Made by a program: the position numbers and the translations under genes
Shown: positions 53,429-62,624 of the stretch, piece after piece
Numbering within the stretch: the stretch's first letter is position 1
Layout of the letters: every line of letters starts with the position of its first letter
Notes under the pieces: model-generated
Databases searched by the model: none
What the model was told of the DNA's origin: nothing
Seen by the model: only the letters and a program-made list of their open reading frames with translations
Origin: Flavobacteriaceae bacterium
GTDB taxonomy: Bacteria > Bacteroidota > Bacteroidia > Flavobacteriales > Flavobacteriaceae
Assembly: GCA_028279515.1 (NCBI GenBank)
Contig: JANQNQ010000008.1
Location: 62,001 to 126,000, forward strand
Direction: 5' to 3'
DNA length: 64,000 bases

Positions 53429-53479
53429 GTTTTGATCCGCTATTTAAAATCAAATTAAATAAGTTAAAATCAAGCCATT

Positions 53480-53504
53480 AAAAAACCCTATCTAAAGATA
53501 GGGT
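53480..53504 (-). terminator. Intrinsic terminator of the aldehyde dehydrogenase gene
   Basis: The stem ACCCTATCT/AGATAGGGT has a 2-nt loop and is followed by T on the minus strand, 28 bp after the dehydrogenase stop. Confidence 0.85.
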
Positions 53505-53532
53505 CCTTTCAAATTGTATAGAAAATGATTTC

Positions 53533-55086
53533 TTAAAGATCAAACTTGATTCCTTGTGCCAATGGCAATTCGGTTGTGTAATTGATCGTGTTGGTCTGTC
53601 TTCTCATGTACACTTTCCAAGCATCCGATCCAGATTCGCGTCCGCCACCAGTTTCTTTTTCACCTCCAAAAGCGCCACCGATCTCAGCACCAGATGTACC
53701 GATGTTTACGTTGGCGATTCCGCAGTCAGAACCTGCATGACTCAAGAAACGCTCAGCCTCGCGAAGGTTGTTGGTCATGATGGCAGAAGAAAGTCCTTGT
53801 GCCACACCGTTTTGAACGTCGATTGCGTTTTCAACATCTCCAGAGTACTTCAACAAGTACAATACCGGAGCAAAGGTTTCGTGCTGAACGATCTCAAATG
53901 AATTGTCGGCCTCAGCAATTGCCGGCTTCACGTAGCATCCGCTTTCATAGCCTTCACCAGAAAGTACACCACCTTCAACCACAACGTTTCCACCTTCTTC
54001 AACTACTTTTTCCAAAGCAGCTTCATACATACGAACAGCATCTTTGTCGATAAGCGGTCCGACGTGGTTGTTTTCGTCTAATGGGTTTCCAATACGAAGT
54101 TGTCCGTAGGCATCCACTACTGCATTTTTCACTTGATCATAAATGCTTTCGTGAATGATCAAACGACGGGTAGAAGTACAACGTTGTCCAGCAGTACCAA
54201 CAGCGCCAAATACAGCACCGATCACGGTCATTTTGATATCAGCATCTGGCGTTACAATGATTGCGTTGTTTCCACCTAATTCAAGCAATGATTTTCCAAG
54301 ACGCTCACCCACAGTCTTTGCTACGATCTTACCCATACGAGTCGATCCTGTAGCAGAAACCAATGGAATGCGCTTATCTGTAGTCATGAATTCACCTACT
54401 TTGTAGTCACCGTTGATCAAACAAGAGATTCCTTCAGGAAGGTTGTTCTCTTTTAATACATCAGCGATGATATTTTGACAAGCTACCCCACATAGTGGAG
54501 CTTTTTCACTCGGTTTCCAAACACAAACATCACCACAGATCCAAGCAAGTGCTGTGTTCCATGACCAAACCGCTACTGGGAAGTTGAAAGCAGAAATAAT
54601 TCCTACAACGCCAAGTGGATGATATTGCTCATACATTCTGTGTCCTGGACGCTCAGAGTGCATGGTTAAACCGTGCAACTGACGTGATAATCCTACAGCG
54701 AAGTCACAGATATCGATCATCTCTTGAACCTCTCCTAAACCTTCTTGGTATGATTTACCCATTTCATATGAAACCAACTTGCCAAGTGGTTCTTTAAGCT
54801 CACGAAGCTTTTCACCAAACTGACGCACAATCTCTCCACGTTGTGGAGCCGGCATCACTCTCCACGGTTTGAATGCTTCCGTGGCGGTTTTCATCACTTT
54901 TTCGTAATCTTCACGGGTAGTGGTCTTCACCTTTCCAATCAACTCTCCATCAACTGGCGAGTATGACTCGATCAAGTCTCCAGAAGAGAACCAATTAGAC
55001 CCTGTTGAAGTCCCTTCGTTTATATCAGCAACACCTAGCTGTGCAAGTGCTTCTTTCATTCCGAAATCTGTTGCAACTAATGACAT
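53533..55086 (-). CDS. Aldehyde dehydrogenase, ALDH7 type (aminoadipate-semialdehyde dehydrogenase-like)
   Basis: 517 aa, cytoplasmic NAD(P)+-dependent dehydrogenase. The catalytic Cys303 lies in GTAGQRCTSTRRL and the general base Glu269 in LLELGGNNAI. ISAFNFPVAVWSWN and WKPSEKAPL mark the cofactor site. The combination (FNFPVAVWSWN, GGNNAI, QRCTSTRRL) is characteristic of ALDH7/antiquitin, which oxidises alpha-aminoadipic semialdehyde (in equilibrium with piperideine-6-carboxylate) in lysine breakdown. It is monocistronic with its own terminator. The lysine pathway assignment is by family only. Confidence 0.93.
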   Translation of the reverse strand: MSLVATDFGMKEALAQLGVADINEGTSTGSNWFSSGDLIESYSPVDGELIGKVKTTTREDYEKVMKTATEAFKPWRVMPAPQRGEIVRQFGEKLRELKEPLGKLVSYEMGKSYQEGLGEVQEMIDICDFAVGLSRQLHGLTMHSERPGHRMYEQYHPLGVVGIISAFNFPVAVWSWNTALAWICGDVCVWKPSEKAPLCGVACQNIIADVLKENNLPEGISCLINGDYKVGEFMTTDKRIPLVSATGSTRMGKIVAKTVGERLGKSLLELGGNNAIIVTPDADIKMTVIGAVFGAVGTAGQRCTSTRRLIIHESIYDQVKNAVVDAYGQLRIGNPLDENNHVGPLIDKDAVRMYEAALEKVVEEGGNVVVEGGVLSGEGYESGCYVKPAIAEADNSFEIVQHETFAPVLYLLKYSGDVENAIDVQNGVAQGLSSAIMTNNLREAERFLSHAGSDCGIANVNIGTSGAEIGGAFGGEKETGGGRESGSDAWKVYMRRQTNTINYTTELPLAQGIKFDL

Positions 55087-55169
55087 TTGTAACTTTTGTT
55101 TTAGTTTTTGTTAAATTCTTGGCGAATTTACGAGATCGTCGGCAGGATAAGAAACATTTTCGTTCCTAA

Positions 55170-55667
55170 TTACTTACGTAAAAAAAGTTGGGTGTAATAG
55201 TAGGTTCCAGAGCCGTTTTTGATGGCACTGATTCCGATGTGGGTAAAGTTTCCTTCTATATTTTGTCGATGCCCGCTACTGTTGAGCCACGCATTCATGA
55301 CACTCTGGGCTGTAGGGTAGCCTGCGGCTACGTTTTCGCCTACATTTGAAGCATTTTCTTGAGCAAACAATTGATCGGCTCGTTCGCCAAAACCATCATG
55401 ACTTATGGCTCCTTGATCGATCATGTACAATGTATGATCTTTTGCCAGTTCTTTGGCCAATGAATTAACACTTAATGCTGATTTTCCAATACTGGCGCGA
55501 TGGGAGTTTACCAACTGAAGGATCGCATCTTCAATCGTGGTTTCTTCAATCACATTTTCTTCTGCTGTTTCGGTCACCATCGAATCATCATCAGAACAAG
55601 CGAAAAACAGACTAAATAGCAGCAAAAAGAATACTGCTTTTGGCATTTTTGATAAGGGGTATTTCAT
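55170..55667 (-). CDS. CAP (SCP/PR-1) domain lipoprotein
   Basis: About 165 aa from the Met at 55667; a Met at 55646 is an alternative start. The lipoprotein signal ends SLFFAC. The CAP domain has LVNSHRASIG, SLAKELAKDHTLYM, ISHDGFGER, VGENVAAGYPTAQSVMNAWLNSSGHRQNI and a C-terminal YYYTQLF, including the conserved His and Glu residues of the central cavity. Bacterial CAP proteins are exported and of uncertain function (metal or lipid binding has been suggested for some). It is divergent from the asparaginase gene. Confidence 0.9.
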   Translation of the reverse strand: MKYPLSKMPKAVFFLLLFSLFFACSDDDSMVTETAEENVIEETTIEDAILQLVNSHRASIGKSALSVNSLAKELAKDHTLYMIDQGAISHDGFGERADQLFAQENASNVGENVAAGYPTAQSVMNAWLNSSGHRQNIEGNFTHIGISAIKNGSGTYYYTQLFLRK

Positions 55668-55834
55668 CAGTAATGATTTGGGTTGCGATATAATATACGA
55701 ATATCTTAGCCATTTAGATTTTTTAGCGTTCACAAAGAATCTTTGCGTTCATGAAAAAAAGCTAGGAAATAAGCGGTCCCATTTCGTACTTTTCAATACT
55801 GAAATGCTTAATTTTAAGGCAAATCACTTTCAAC

Positions 55835-56899
55835 ATGAAACGAAATCTCCTTTTTCTTGCGCTGTTGGTTGCACTAGGAAGTTGTAATCAAGGACAAAAG
55901 ACCGATACCGCTGTTGCGGAAACTCCTGTCGAAACCCCGAAACAGTCGTTCGGAATTGTCATTCACGGCGGTGCCGGAACCATCCTTAAAAAGAACATGA
56001 CCCCTGAAAAGGAAGCGGCCTACAAAGCCAAACTCGAGGAAGCCATTCGCGTAGGGTATGAAATCCTGGAAAACGGCGGAAGCAGTATGGACGCCGTTGA
56101 AAAGACCATTCACGTGATGGAAGAATCTCCTTTATTCAATGCTGGAAAAGGAGCCGTATTCACTTCCGAAGGAAAAAACGAATTGGACGCCTCTTTTATG
56201 GAGGGAGCTACTCTAAACGCTGGTGCGGTTGCAGGTGTAACTAACGTAAAACACCCCATATCTGCGGCTCGTATGGTGATGGAAAAATCACCACATGTAA
56301 TGCTAGCACGAGAAGGTGCCGAAGTCTTTGCTAAAGAACAGGGGCTTGAAATCGTGGATCCTTCTTACTTCTATACCGAAAGACGTATGAACTCGCTAAA
56401 GCGTGCTCAAGAAAAAGAAAAGATCGAGCTGGATCACGATGATAAAACTGCTGCATTTTACGATGCTGATATCAAGGATTCCAAATTTGGAACCGTCGGC
56501 TGTGCTGCCCTAGATAAAAATGGAAACTTGGCCGCTGGAACCTCAACAGGGGGTATGACCAACAAGAAATGGTCTCGTGTTGGAGATTCTCCGATCATCG
56601 GCGCAGGCACCTATGCCAACAACAAAACCTGTGCGGTTTCTTCAACGGGTTGGGGCGAGTATTTTATTCGCGGAGTCGTTGCTTACGACATCGCTGCCAT
56701 GATGGAATACAAAGGTGTTTCACTTCAGGAGGCTTCTTCCGAAGTCATTCAAAATAAATTGACCGAACTGGGCGGAACCGGCGGTATCATCGCCATCGAC
56801 CACGATGGAAATGTCGCCATGGAATTCAACACCGCTGGTATGTACCGCGCCTCGATGAACGCTTCGGGCGAGCTCTATATTGGTATCTATAAAGAATAA
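55835..56899 (+). CDS. Isoaspartyl peptidase/L-asparaginase (Ntn hydrolase), lipoprotein
   Basis: 354 aa with a lipoprotein signal (MKRNLLFLALLVALGSC). It hydrolyses isoaspartyl dipeptides or asparagine after self-cleavage. The autocleavage/nucleophile Thr220 lies in KFGTVGCAALD, followed by GTSTGGMTNKKWSRVGDSPIIGAGTYANN (in blocks), and the N-terminal part has IHGGAGTI. Export to the periplasm or outer membrane differs from cytoplasmic E. coli IaaA. It lies 54 bp upstream of the macroglobulin gene on the same strand and may be co-transcribed with it. Confidence 0.95.
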   Translation: MKRNLLFLALLVALGSCNQGQKTDTAVAETPVETPKQSFGIVIHGGAGTILKKNMTPEKEAAYKAKLEEAIRVGYEILENGGSSMDAVEKTIHVMEESPLFNAGKGAVFTSEGKNELDASFMEGATLNAGAVAGVTNVKHPISAARMVMEKSPHVMLAREGAEVFAKEQGLEIVDPSYFYTERRMNSLKRAQEKEKIELDHDDKTAAFYDADIKDSKFGTVGCAALDKNGNLAAGTSTGGMTNKKWSRVGDSPIIGAGTYANNKTCAVSSTGWGEYFIRGVVAYDIAAMMEYKGVSLQEASSEVIQNKLTELGGTGGIIAIDHDGNVAMEFNTAGMYRASMNASGELYIGIYKE

Positions 56900-56953
56900 T
56901 CTTCTAATTGACCGCATCATAACAACTTCAACCTAACAAAACAAACCATCAAT

Positions 56954-59900
56954 ATGCGTATCACTAGATTTTTCCTTTTCGCATTGGTCTCCTTTCTTGT
57001 TTTTTCATGTAAAAAGAAAGAGGAGGACGATCAAAACCAATCCAAGCTTCATGAATACAGTCAATATGTATCTGATGTCTCTTCGGGTATCATCTCGACC
57101 ACCTCTGACATTCGAATCGTCCTGGTTGAGCCGGTCGAAGATTGGGCCATCGACACCGAATTGGATGACGGTCTGCTTACCGCGTCTCCAAAGATCAAAG
57201 GAAAAGTGATGGCACTGAACAATCGCACGATTGCCTTTGTTCCTGATGAGCGTTTACAACCCGATACTGAATATAGTTTCAAACTGAAACTTGGAAGGAT
57301 ACACGACGTTCCGAGTAAGTTCAAAACCTTTGATTTCAAAGTCAAAACCATTAAACAACAGTTCACGGTTATCACCGAAAAACTTCAGTCGTATAGCAAA
57401 GATTGGCAATACATCAACGGTATCGTAAGGGCCAGTGACGTACTCGATGAAAGCACGGCTACAGAGCTAATAAGTGCTACACAAAATGGGAAAGAACTAG
57501 CGGTAAAATTTGATATGGCAACCTCTAACGGACGTGAATTTCAGTTTACCATCGATAGCATTCAGCGCTTTGTAGATGATTCGGAAATTGTTTTAGAATG
57601 GACCGGAAAGTCGTTCAATATCGAGTCCGAAGGCGAAGCCAATATCGAAATTCCAGGAAAAAACAACTTTAAGATCGTCGGCATCGATGTCTTTGACAAT
57701 GGTGAACAATCTGTCGAGATCAACTTTACTGATCCCGTAAAGAAAAGTCAGGATTTTAGAGGGTTGGTTACCCTCGAAGGTGGCGGAACTCTTAAATACA
57801 CCGTGGATGGCAACGTGCTAAAAGTATACCCAAATCGTTCGGTAAAAGGAAGCGCCAAACTTGAGGTATTTTCTAGCGTTCAAAGCACCGATGGTTTTCG
57901 CTTGAAGAACGATTACAGTGAACTCATCTCTTTTGAGCAACTGAAACCAAGCTTGGCCTTTTTACAAAGCGGAACCATTCTGCCAGGATCTGATAATCTC
58001 AAGGTCAATTTTGAAGCCACGAATTTGCGCGCCGTGGACGTTTCGGTCTATCGCATCTATGAAAACAATGTGCTTCAGTTTTTACAGGACAACAACCTTG
58101 GAGGACAAGGAAATCTTCGGCTTGTAGCTAGACCGATCGCCAAAAAGACCTTGAACCTCGAAGATGGCGGACTCAATGTCGGAAAACCAAATGCCTATGC
58201 TGTTGACATTTCTAAATTGATCCAACCCGAACCAGGGGCTATCTATCGTGTGGAGCTCAACTACAAAAAGGTCTATTCTGCCTATAAGTGTGATGAAGTT
58301 TCAGAAGAAGATGTGGCCGCCTTTGAAGAGATCGACTTTGATAGCGAAACGCCCGATGATTCTAATTGGGACAATAATTATTATTACTACGATTATTACG
58401 GATATGACTGGAACGAGCGCGAAAATCCGTGTCATACTTCGTATTACTACGATAAAAAGATTGCCACTAATATCTTGGCTTCCAATCTTGGGGCCGTGGT
58501 GAAAAAAGGTGCTAACAACTCCTATTTCATTGCAGTAACCGACATCGTTACCACCATGCCGATTGCCAATGCAAAAGTTACTTTTTACAACTTGCAGCAA
58601 CAAGAACTCGGTTCTCAAACTACCGACGAAGAAGGAAAGACCATCTTTGATGCAGACCACAAAGCATTCTTTGCCGTGGTATCCAAAGGCACCGAAAAGA
58701 CCTATGTGCGTCTTAACGATGGCAACGCGCTTTCGATGAGCAAATTCGACGTGGCTGGCGCCAGTTTGCAAAAAGGACTCAAAGGATATCTCTATGGCGA
58801 ACGCGGCGTATGGCGTCCGGGTGACACGCTCTTTTTATCTTTTATGTTGAATGACAATGCGAACAAACTTCCGGCAAACCATCCTGTAAAATTTGAATTG
58901 GCCGACCCTTACGGAAAGGTCACGCATCGCGAGATCCAAACCAACGGATTGAACAATTTCTACCGTTTCACAGTGCAAACCGATCAAGAAGCACCTACCG
59001 GAAATTGGCAAGCACGTGTAAAGGTTGGAGGTGCAACCTTCAACAAACTCATTAAGATCGAGACCATAAAACCCAACCGTCTTAAGATCAAGGTCGGTTT
59101 TGATAGCGATGTGATCTATTCAAAGAGCGATGTAAACGGAGACCTTGAGGTCACTTGGTTGCATGGTGCGATCGCGCGAAACTTAAAAGCTGATATCAAC
59201 GGCCGCTTCTCTCAGACCAAAACAGAATTCAAGAAATTCCCAGGCTACGAATTTGATGATCCTGTACGCCGTTTTAATACAGAAGAGTTTGTCGTCTTTG
59301 ACGGCAAGATCAATGACCAAGGAAAGGCCTCCTTCAATCTTGATCCAGCCTTACGCCGAAAGGCTCCCGGAATGTTGAAGGCTTCCTTCATTACCAAGGT
59401 CTATGAGAACGGTGGCGATTTTAGTACCGATGTCTTTAGCAGTACCTATTCGCCCTACGGACAGTATGTGGGAATCAATGTGCCCAAAGGTGATAAAGCA
59501 CGTGGTATGTTGCTCACCGATCAAGATCACAATTTTGAAGTAGTCACGGTCGATGAGCAAGGAAATCCGCGTGCGGCGAACAACCTTGAAGTAAAAGTAT
59601 ACAAAGTCTCATGGCGCTGGTGGTGGAACTACTCTGACGAAAATCTTTCGTCCTATGAGAACAGTAGTTATTATGCACCCTATAAGTCTTTAAAAGTTTC
59701 GACCAATGCTAACGGAAAAGGCAATTTTAAGCTGAAAGTTTCCGAAAATGATTGGGGCCGTTACCTCGTTCGTGTTATTGATCCGCAAGGCGGGCACGCC
59801 ACAGGAAAAGTCATGTACTTTGACTGGCCAGGTTGGGCCGGAAAAGCTCGAAAAAATGATCCTTCTTCAGCATCGATGCTGGTATTCTCAACCGACAAAA

Positions 59901-62473
59901 ACACGTATAATGTTGGCGAAACCGCAACGGTGTCCTTCGCATCTGGAGGTACAGGAAGAGCATTGGTCACTGTCGAAAATGGATCTGAAGTATTGGATGC
60001 CCTTTGGGTGACTCCTCAAAAAGGAGAGACTAAATTCACCCTACCTATTGACGAATCGTATACACCCAATGTGTACATCAATATCACTTTGTTGCAACCG
60101 CACGGTTCTGCCGAAAATGACTTACCCATTCGAATGTATGGCGTAGTTCCAATATCAGTCGAAAACCCTGCAACCAAGTTAACACCAGAAATCAGCATGC
60201 CTAATGTGCTGCGTCCAGAAGAGAAAATCACCGTAAAAGTCAGCGAAGAAAACGGAAAACCGATGACCTATTCGATTGCCATCGTAGATGAAGGCTTGCT
60301 CGACCTAACACGCTTTAAAACCCCCAATCCTTGGGATGATTTCTATGCGCGTGAAGCACTTGGTGTAAAAACCTGGGACATCTTTGACGACGTCATTGGC
60401 GCCTATGGCGGCCGCATCGACCAGATATTCAGTATTGGTGGGGATCAAGACCTTGCTGGCAGTAAAAACAAAAAGGCCAATCGCTTTAAGCCCATGGTCG
60501 TTTATGAAGGTCCGTTTACCCTTGGAAAAGGCGATACACGCTCTCATGAGATCAACATTCCTAAATATGTAGGGTCCGTACGTACCATGGTAGTGGCCGG
60601 AGATGCCACTACTGGAGCCTACGGAAATGCCGAAAAGACCACACCCGTTAAAAAGCCATTGATGATTTTGGCTTCGCTTCCGCGGAAGATCACTCCAGGC
60701 GAGAAAGTCACACTACCCGTGACTGTTTTTGCTGGCGAGAAAAAAGTAAAAAATGTGACCGTAAAGCTGAAGCCCCATGCGTCTTACACCATGGCAGGCC
60801 CGAGCTTGAAGAGCGTTTCGTTCTCACAACCGGATGAAAAGATGGTGTACTTTGACCTAGATATTGCTCCGTTCAATGGTATCGGAAAAATTACAGTGGA
60901 AGCTTCCGGAAATGGCGAAAAAGCTTCCTACGATGTCGAGATAGACGTAGTGAATCCAAATCCAGTGACACATGATTTTGTTGATGTCATCCTCGAACCA
61001 AACAGCGAAAAAACAGTTGACTTTTCAACCTTTGGCACCCAAGGAAGCAACAGTGCGCAAGTTGAGTTGTCTTCGCTTCCGCAGATGGACTTTAACAGAA
61101 GGCTTCAATACCTGATTAGATACCCGCATGGATGCGTAGAGCAAACGACTTCGGGAGCTTTTCCGCAGTTATACCTATCCGACATCTTTGACCTTCCAGC
61201 AAACAAGAAAACAGATGTGCAGCGAAACGTAGAAGCCGCCATCAATCGATTGGCACACTTCCAGATTCCAAATGGAGGATTCTCGTATTGGCAAGGTGGC
61301 AATGCTGCCAACGATTGGAGCACATCGTATGTGGGTCATTTCATGTTAGAAGCCGAAAAGAAAGGCTATGTGCTACCGATTGCCTTTAAACAGAATTGGA
61401 TCCGCTATCAAAAAGATGCCGCCAAACGCTGGCGTAAAAAATCTGATAGTCGTCGAAGAGATGACCTAGCGCAGGCCTATCGATTGTATACCCTAGCCTT
61501 AGCTGGAAGTCCGGATCTTTCTTCTATGAATCGTATGCGAGAAACGAATGGGCTATATAATGAAGCCAAGATTCGATTGGCAGCTGCATACGCCTTGGTC
61601 GGAAGAAAATCGGCCGCCGAAAAACTATTGAGCACTGCCAATTTTGATTTTACTCCGAGACGTTATTATTATGGATATGGTTCTTTGGATAGAAACCGAG
61701 CGCTTGGTTTAGAGACCCTCACCATTTTGGATCAAAAACAACGCGCCAATGAGGTTGCCAAAAAGATCGCAGAAAACTTATCGAGCAGTCGTTGGATGAG
61801 TACACAGGCTTCGGCATACAGTTTATTAGCCATGGCCAAGTACGCTGATTATATCGGTGGTAAAGGAGTAGATGTGAGCTTTGCTACCAATGGAGGTGCT
61901 TCTGCCAAAGTAAACACTGATAAAGCGTTAGCTTCCCGCGGTCTTCAGATAAAACAGGGTGCCAACCAACTGACTCTAAAGAACAATAAAAGCAACACTA
62001 TTTTCGTACGTGTACTGACTAGTGGAATTCTTCCCGTGGGAGAAGAAAAAGTGGTACAAAAGAACTTGACGGCCACGATGGCTTTCAAAGGAAGAAACAG
62101 TGCCAGAATGGACATTTCTCAATTGTCACAAGGCACCGATTTCATTGCCGAAGTGACTATTAGCAATCGAACAGGAGAGCTTGTTGAAGATGTAGCGCTG
62201 TCACAGATCATCCCTTCAGGATGGGAAATTGTGAATACGCGCTTCACCGATTTTGGAAATTTTGCAGAGAACAAAGCGGATCATATTGACATTAGAGATG
62301 ACCGATCCAATTTCTACTTTGACCTGAAAAGACAGGAAACTCGAACCTTCAGAATTTTACTCAATGCATCCTATCTCGGCAAATACTACTTGCCAGGCAT
62401 ACAATGTGAAGCCATGTATGACAATGAGTATGCGGTGCGTACTAAAGGACAATGGGTGGAAGTGGTCAAATAA
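56954..62473 (+). CDS. Alpha-2-macroglobulin-family lipoprotein (YfhM-like)
   Basis: 1839 aa: a large protease-trapping protein, predicted to be anchored in the envelope through the lipobox at LVFSC. N-terminal macroglobulin-like beta domains precede a central bait/A2M region and a thioester domain with the intact motif C1394-V-E-Q (HGCVEQTTSG). An alpha/alpha-toroid (GGFSYWQGGNAANDWST) and a receptor-binding-like end follow. Near residues 470-505 is an unusual Asp/Tyr-rich insert. In other bacteria a pbpC gene often accompanies such proteins; none is next to it here. A strong terminator follows. Confidence 0.95.
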   Translation: MRITRFFLFALVSFLVFSCKKKEEDDQNQSKLHEYSQYVSDVSSGIISTTSDIRIVLVEPVEDWAIDTELDDGLLTASPKIKGKVMALNNRTIAFVPDERLQPDTEYSFKLKLGRIHDVPSKFKTFDFKVKTIKQQFTVITEKLQSYSKDWQYINGIVRASDVLDESTATELISATQNGKELAVKFDMATSNGREFQFTIDSIQRFVDDSEIVLEWTGKSFNIESEGEANIEIPGKNNFKIVGIDVFDNGEQSVEINFTDPVKKSQDFRGLVTLEGGGTLKYTVDGNVLKVYPNRSVKGSAKLEVFSSVQSTDGFRLKNDYSELISFEQLKPSLAFLQSGTILPGSDNLKVNFEATNLRAVDVSVYRIYENNVLQFLQDNNLGGQGNLRLVARPIAKKTLNLEDGGLNVGKPNAYAVDISKLIQPEPGAIYRVELNYKKVYSAYKCDEVSEEDVAAFEEIDFDSETPDDSNWDNNYYYYDYYGYDWNERENPCHTSYYYDKKIATNILASNLGAVVKKGANNSYFIAVTDIVTTMPIANAKVTFYNLQQQELGSQTTDEEGKTIFDADHKAFFAVVSKGTEKTYVRLNDGNALSMSKFDVAGASLQKGLKGYLYGERGVWRPGDTLFLSFMLNDNANKLPANHPVKFELADPYGKVTHREIQTNGLNNFYRFTVQTDQEAPTGNWQARVKVGGATFNKLIKIETIKPNRLKIKVGFDSDVIYSKSDVNGDLEVTWLHGAIARNLKADINGRFSQTKTEFKKFPGYEFDDPVRRFNTEEFVVFDGKINDQGKASFNLDPALRRKAPGMLKASFITKVYENGGDFSTDVFSSTYSPYGQYVGINVPKGDKARGMLLTDQDHNFEVVTVDEQGNPRAANNLEVKVYKVSWRWWWNYSDENLSSYENSSYYAPYKSLKVSTNANGKGNFKLKVSENDWGRYLVRVIDPQGGHATGKVMYFDWPGWAGKARKNDPSSASMLVFSTDKNTYNVGETATVSFASGGTGRALVTVENGSEVLDALWVTPQKGETKFTLPIDESYTPNVYINITLLQPHGSAENDLPIRMYGVVPISVENPATKLTPEISMPNVLRPEEKITVKVSEENGKPMTYSIAIVDEGLLDLTRFKTPNPWDDFYAREALGVKTWDIFDDVIGAYGGRIDQIFSIGGDQDLAGSKNKKANRFKPMVVYEGPFTLGKGDTRSHEINIPKYVGSVRTMVVAGDATTGAYGNAEKTTPVKKPLMILASLPRKITPGEKVTLPVTVFAGEKKVKNVTVKLKPHASYTMAGPSLKSVSFSQPDEKMVYFDLDIAPFNGIGKITVEASGNGEKASYDVEIDVVNPNPVTHDFVDVILEPNSEKTVDFSTFGTQGSNSAQVELSSLPQMDFNRRLQYLIRYPHGCVEQTTSGAFPQLYLSDIFDLPANKKTDVQRNVEAAINRLAHFQIPNGGFSYWQGGNAANDWSTSYVGHFMLEAEKKGYVLPIAFKQNWIRYQKDAAKRWRKKSDSRRRDDLAQAYRLYTLALAGSPDLSSMNRMRETNGLYNEAKIRLAAAYALVGRKSAAEKLLSTANFDFTPRRYYYGYGSLDRNRALGLETLTILDQKQRANEVAKKIAENLSSSRWMSTQASAYSLLAMAKYADYIGGKGVDVSFATNGGASAKVNTDKALASRGLQIKQGANQLTLKNNKSNTIFVRVLTSGILPVGEEKVVQKNLTATMAFKGRNSARMDISQLSQGTDFIAEVTISNRTGELVEDVALSQIIPSGWEIVNTRFTDFGNFAENKADHIDIRDDRSNFYFDLKRQETRTFRILLNASYLGKYYLPGIQCEAMYDNEYAVRTKGQWVEVVK

Positions 62474-62498
62474 GCGACTCAAAACTATAGAATCCGAA

Positions 62499-62528
62499 CC
62501 CCCTAGTTGCTAGGGGGCTTTCTTTTTT
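62499..62528 (+). terminator. Intrinsic terminator after the macroglobulin gene
   Basis: The perfect stem CCCCCTAG/CTAGGGGG with a 3-nt loop is followed by a T-rich tract. Confidence 0.9.
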
Positions 62529-62624
62529 AGGTTACGCTTATGAATCCATTAGCTACGTTTACAAAATAATTTAGGTAATCTGCCAAAAAACCTGAATATT
62601 TGTGTTCTAAATTCCTTCCAAGTT

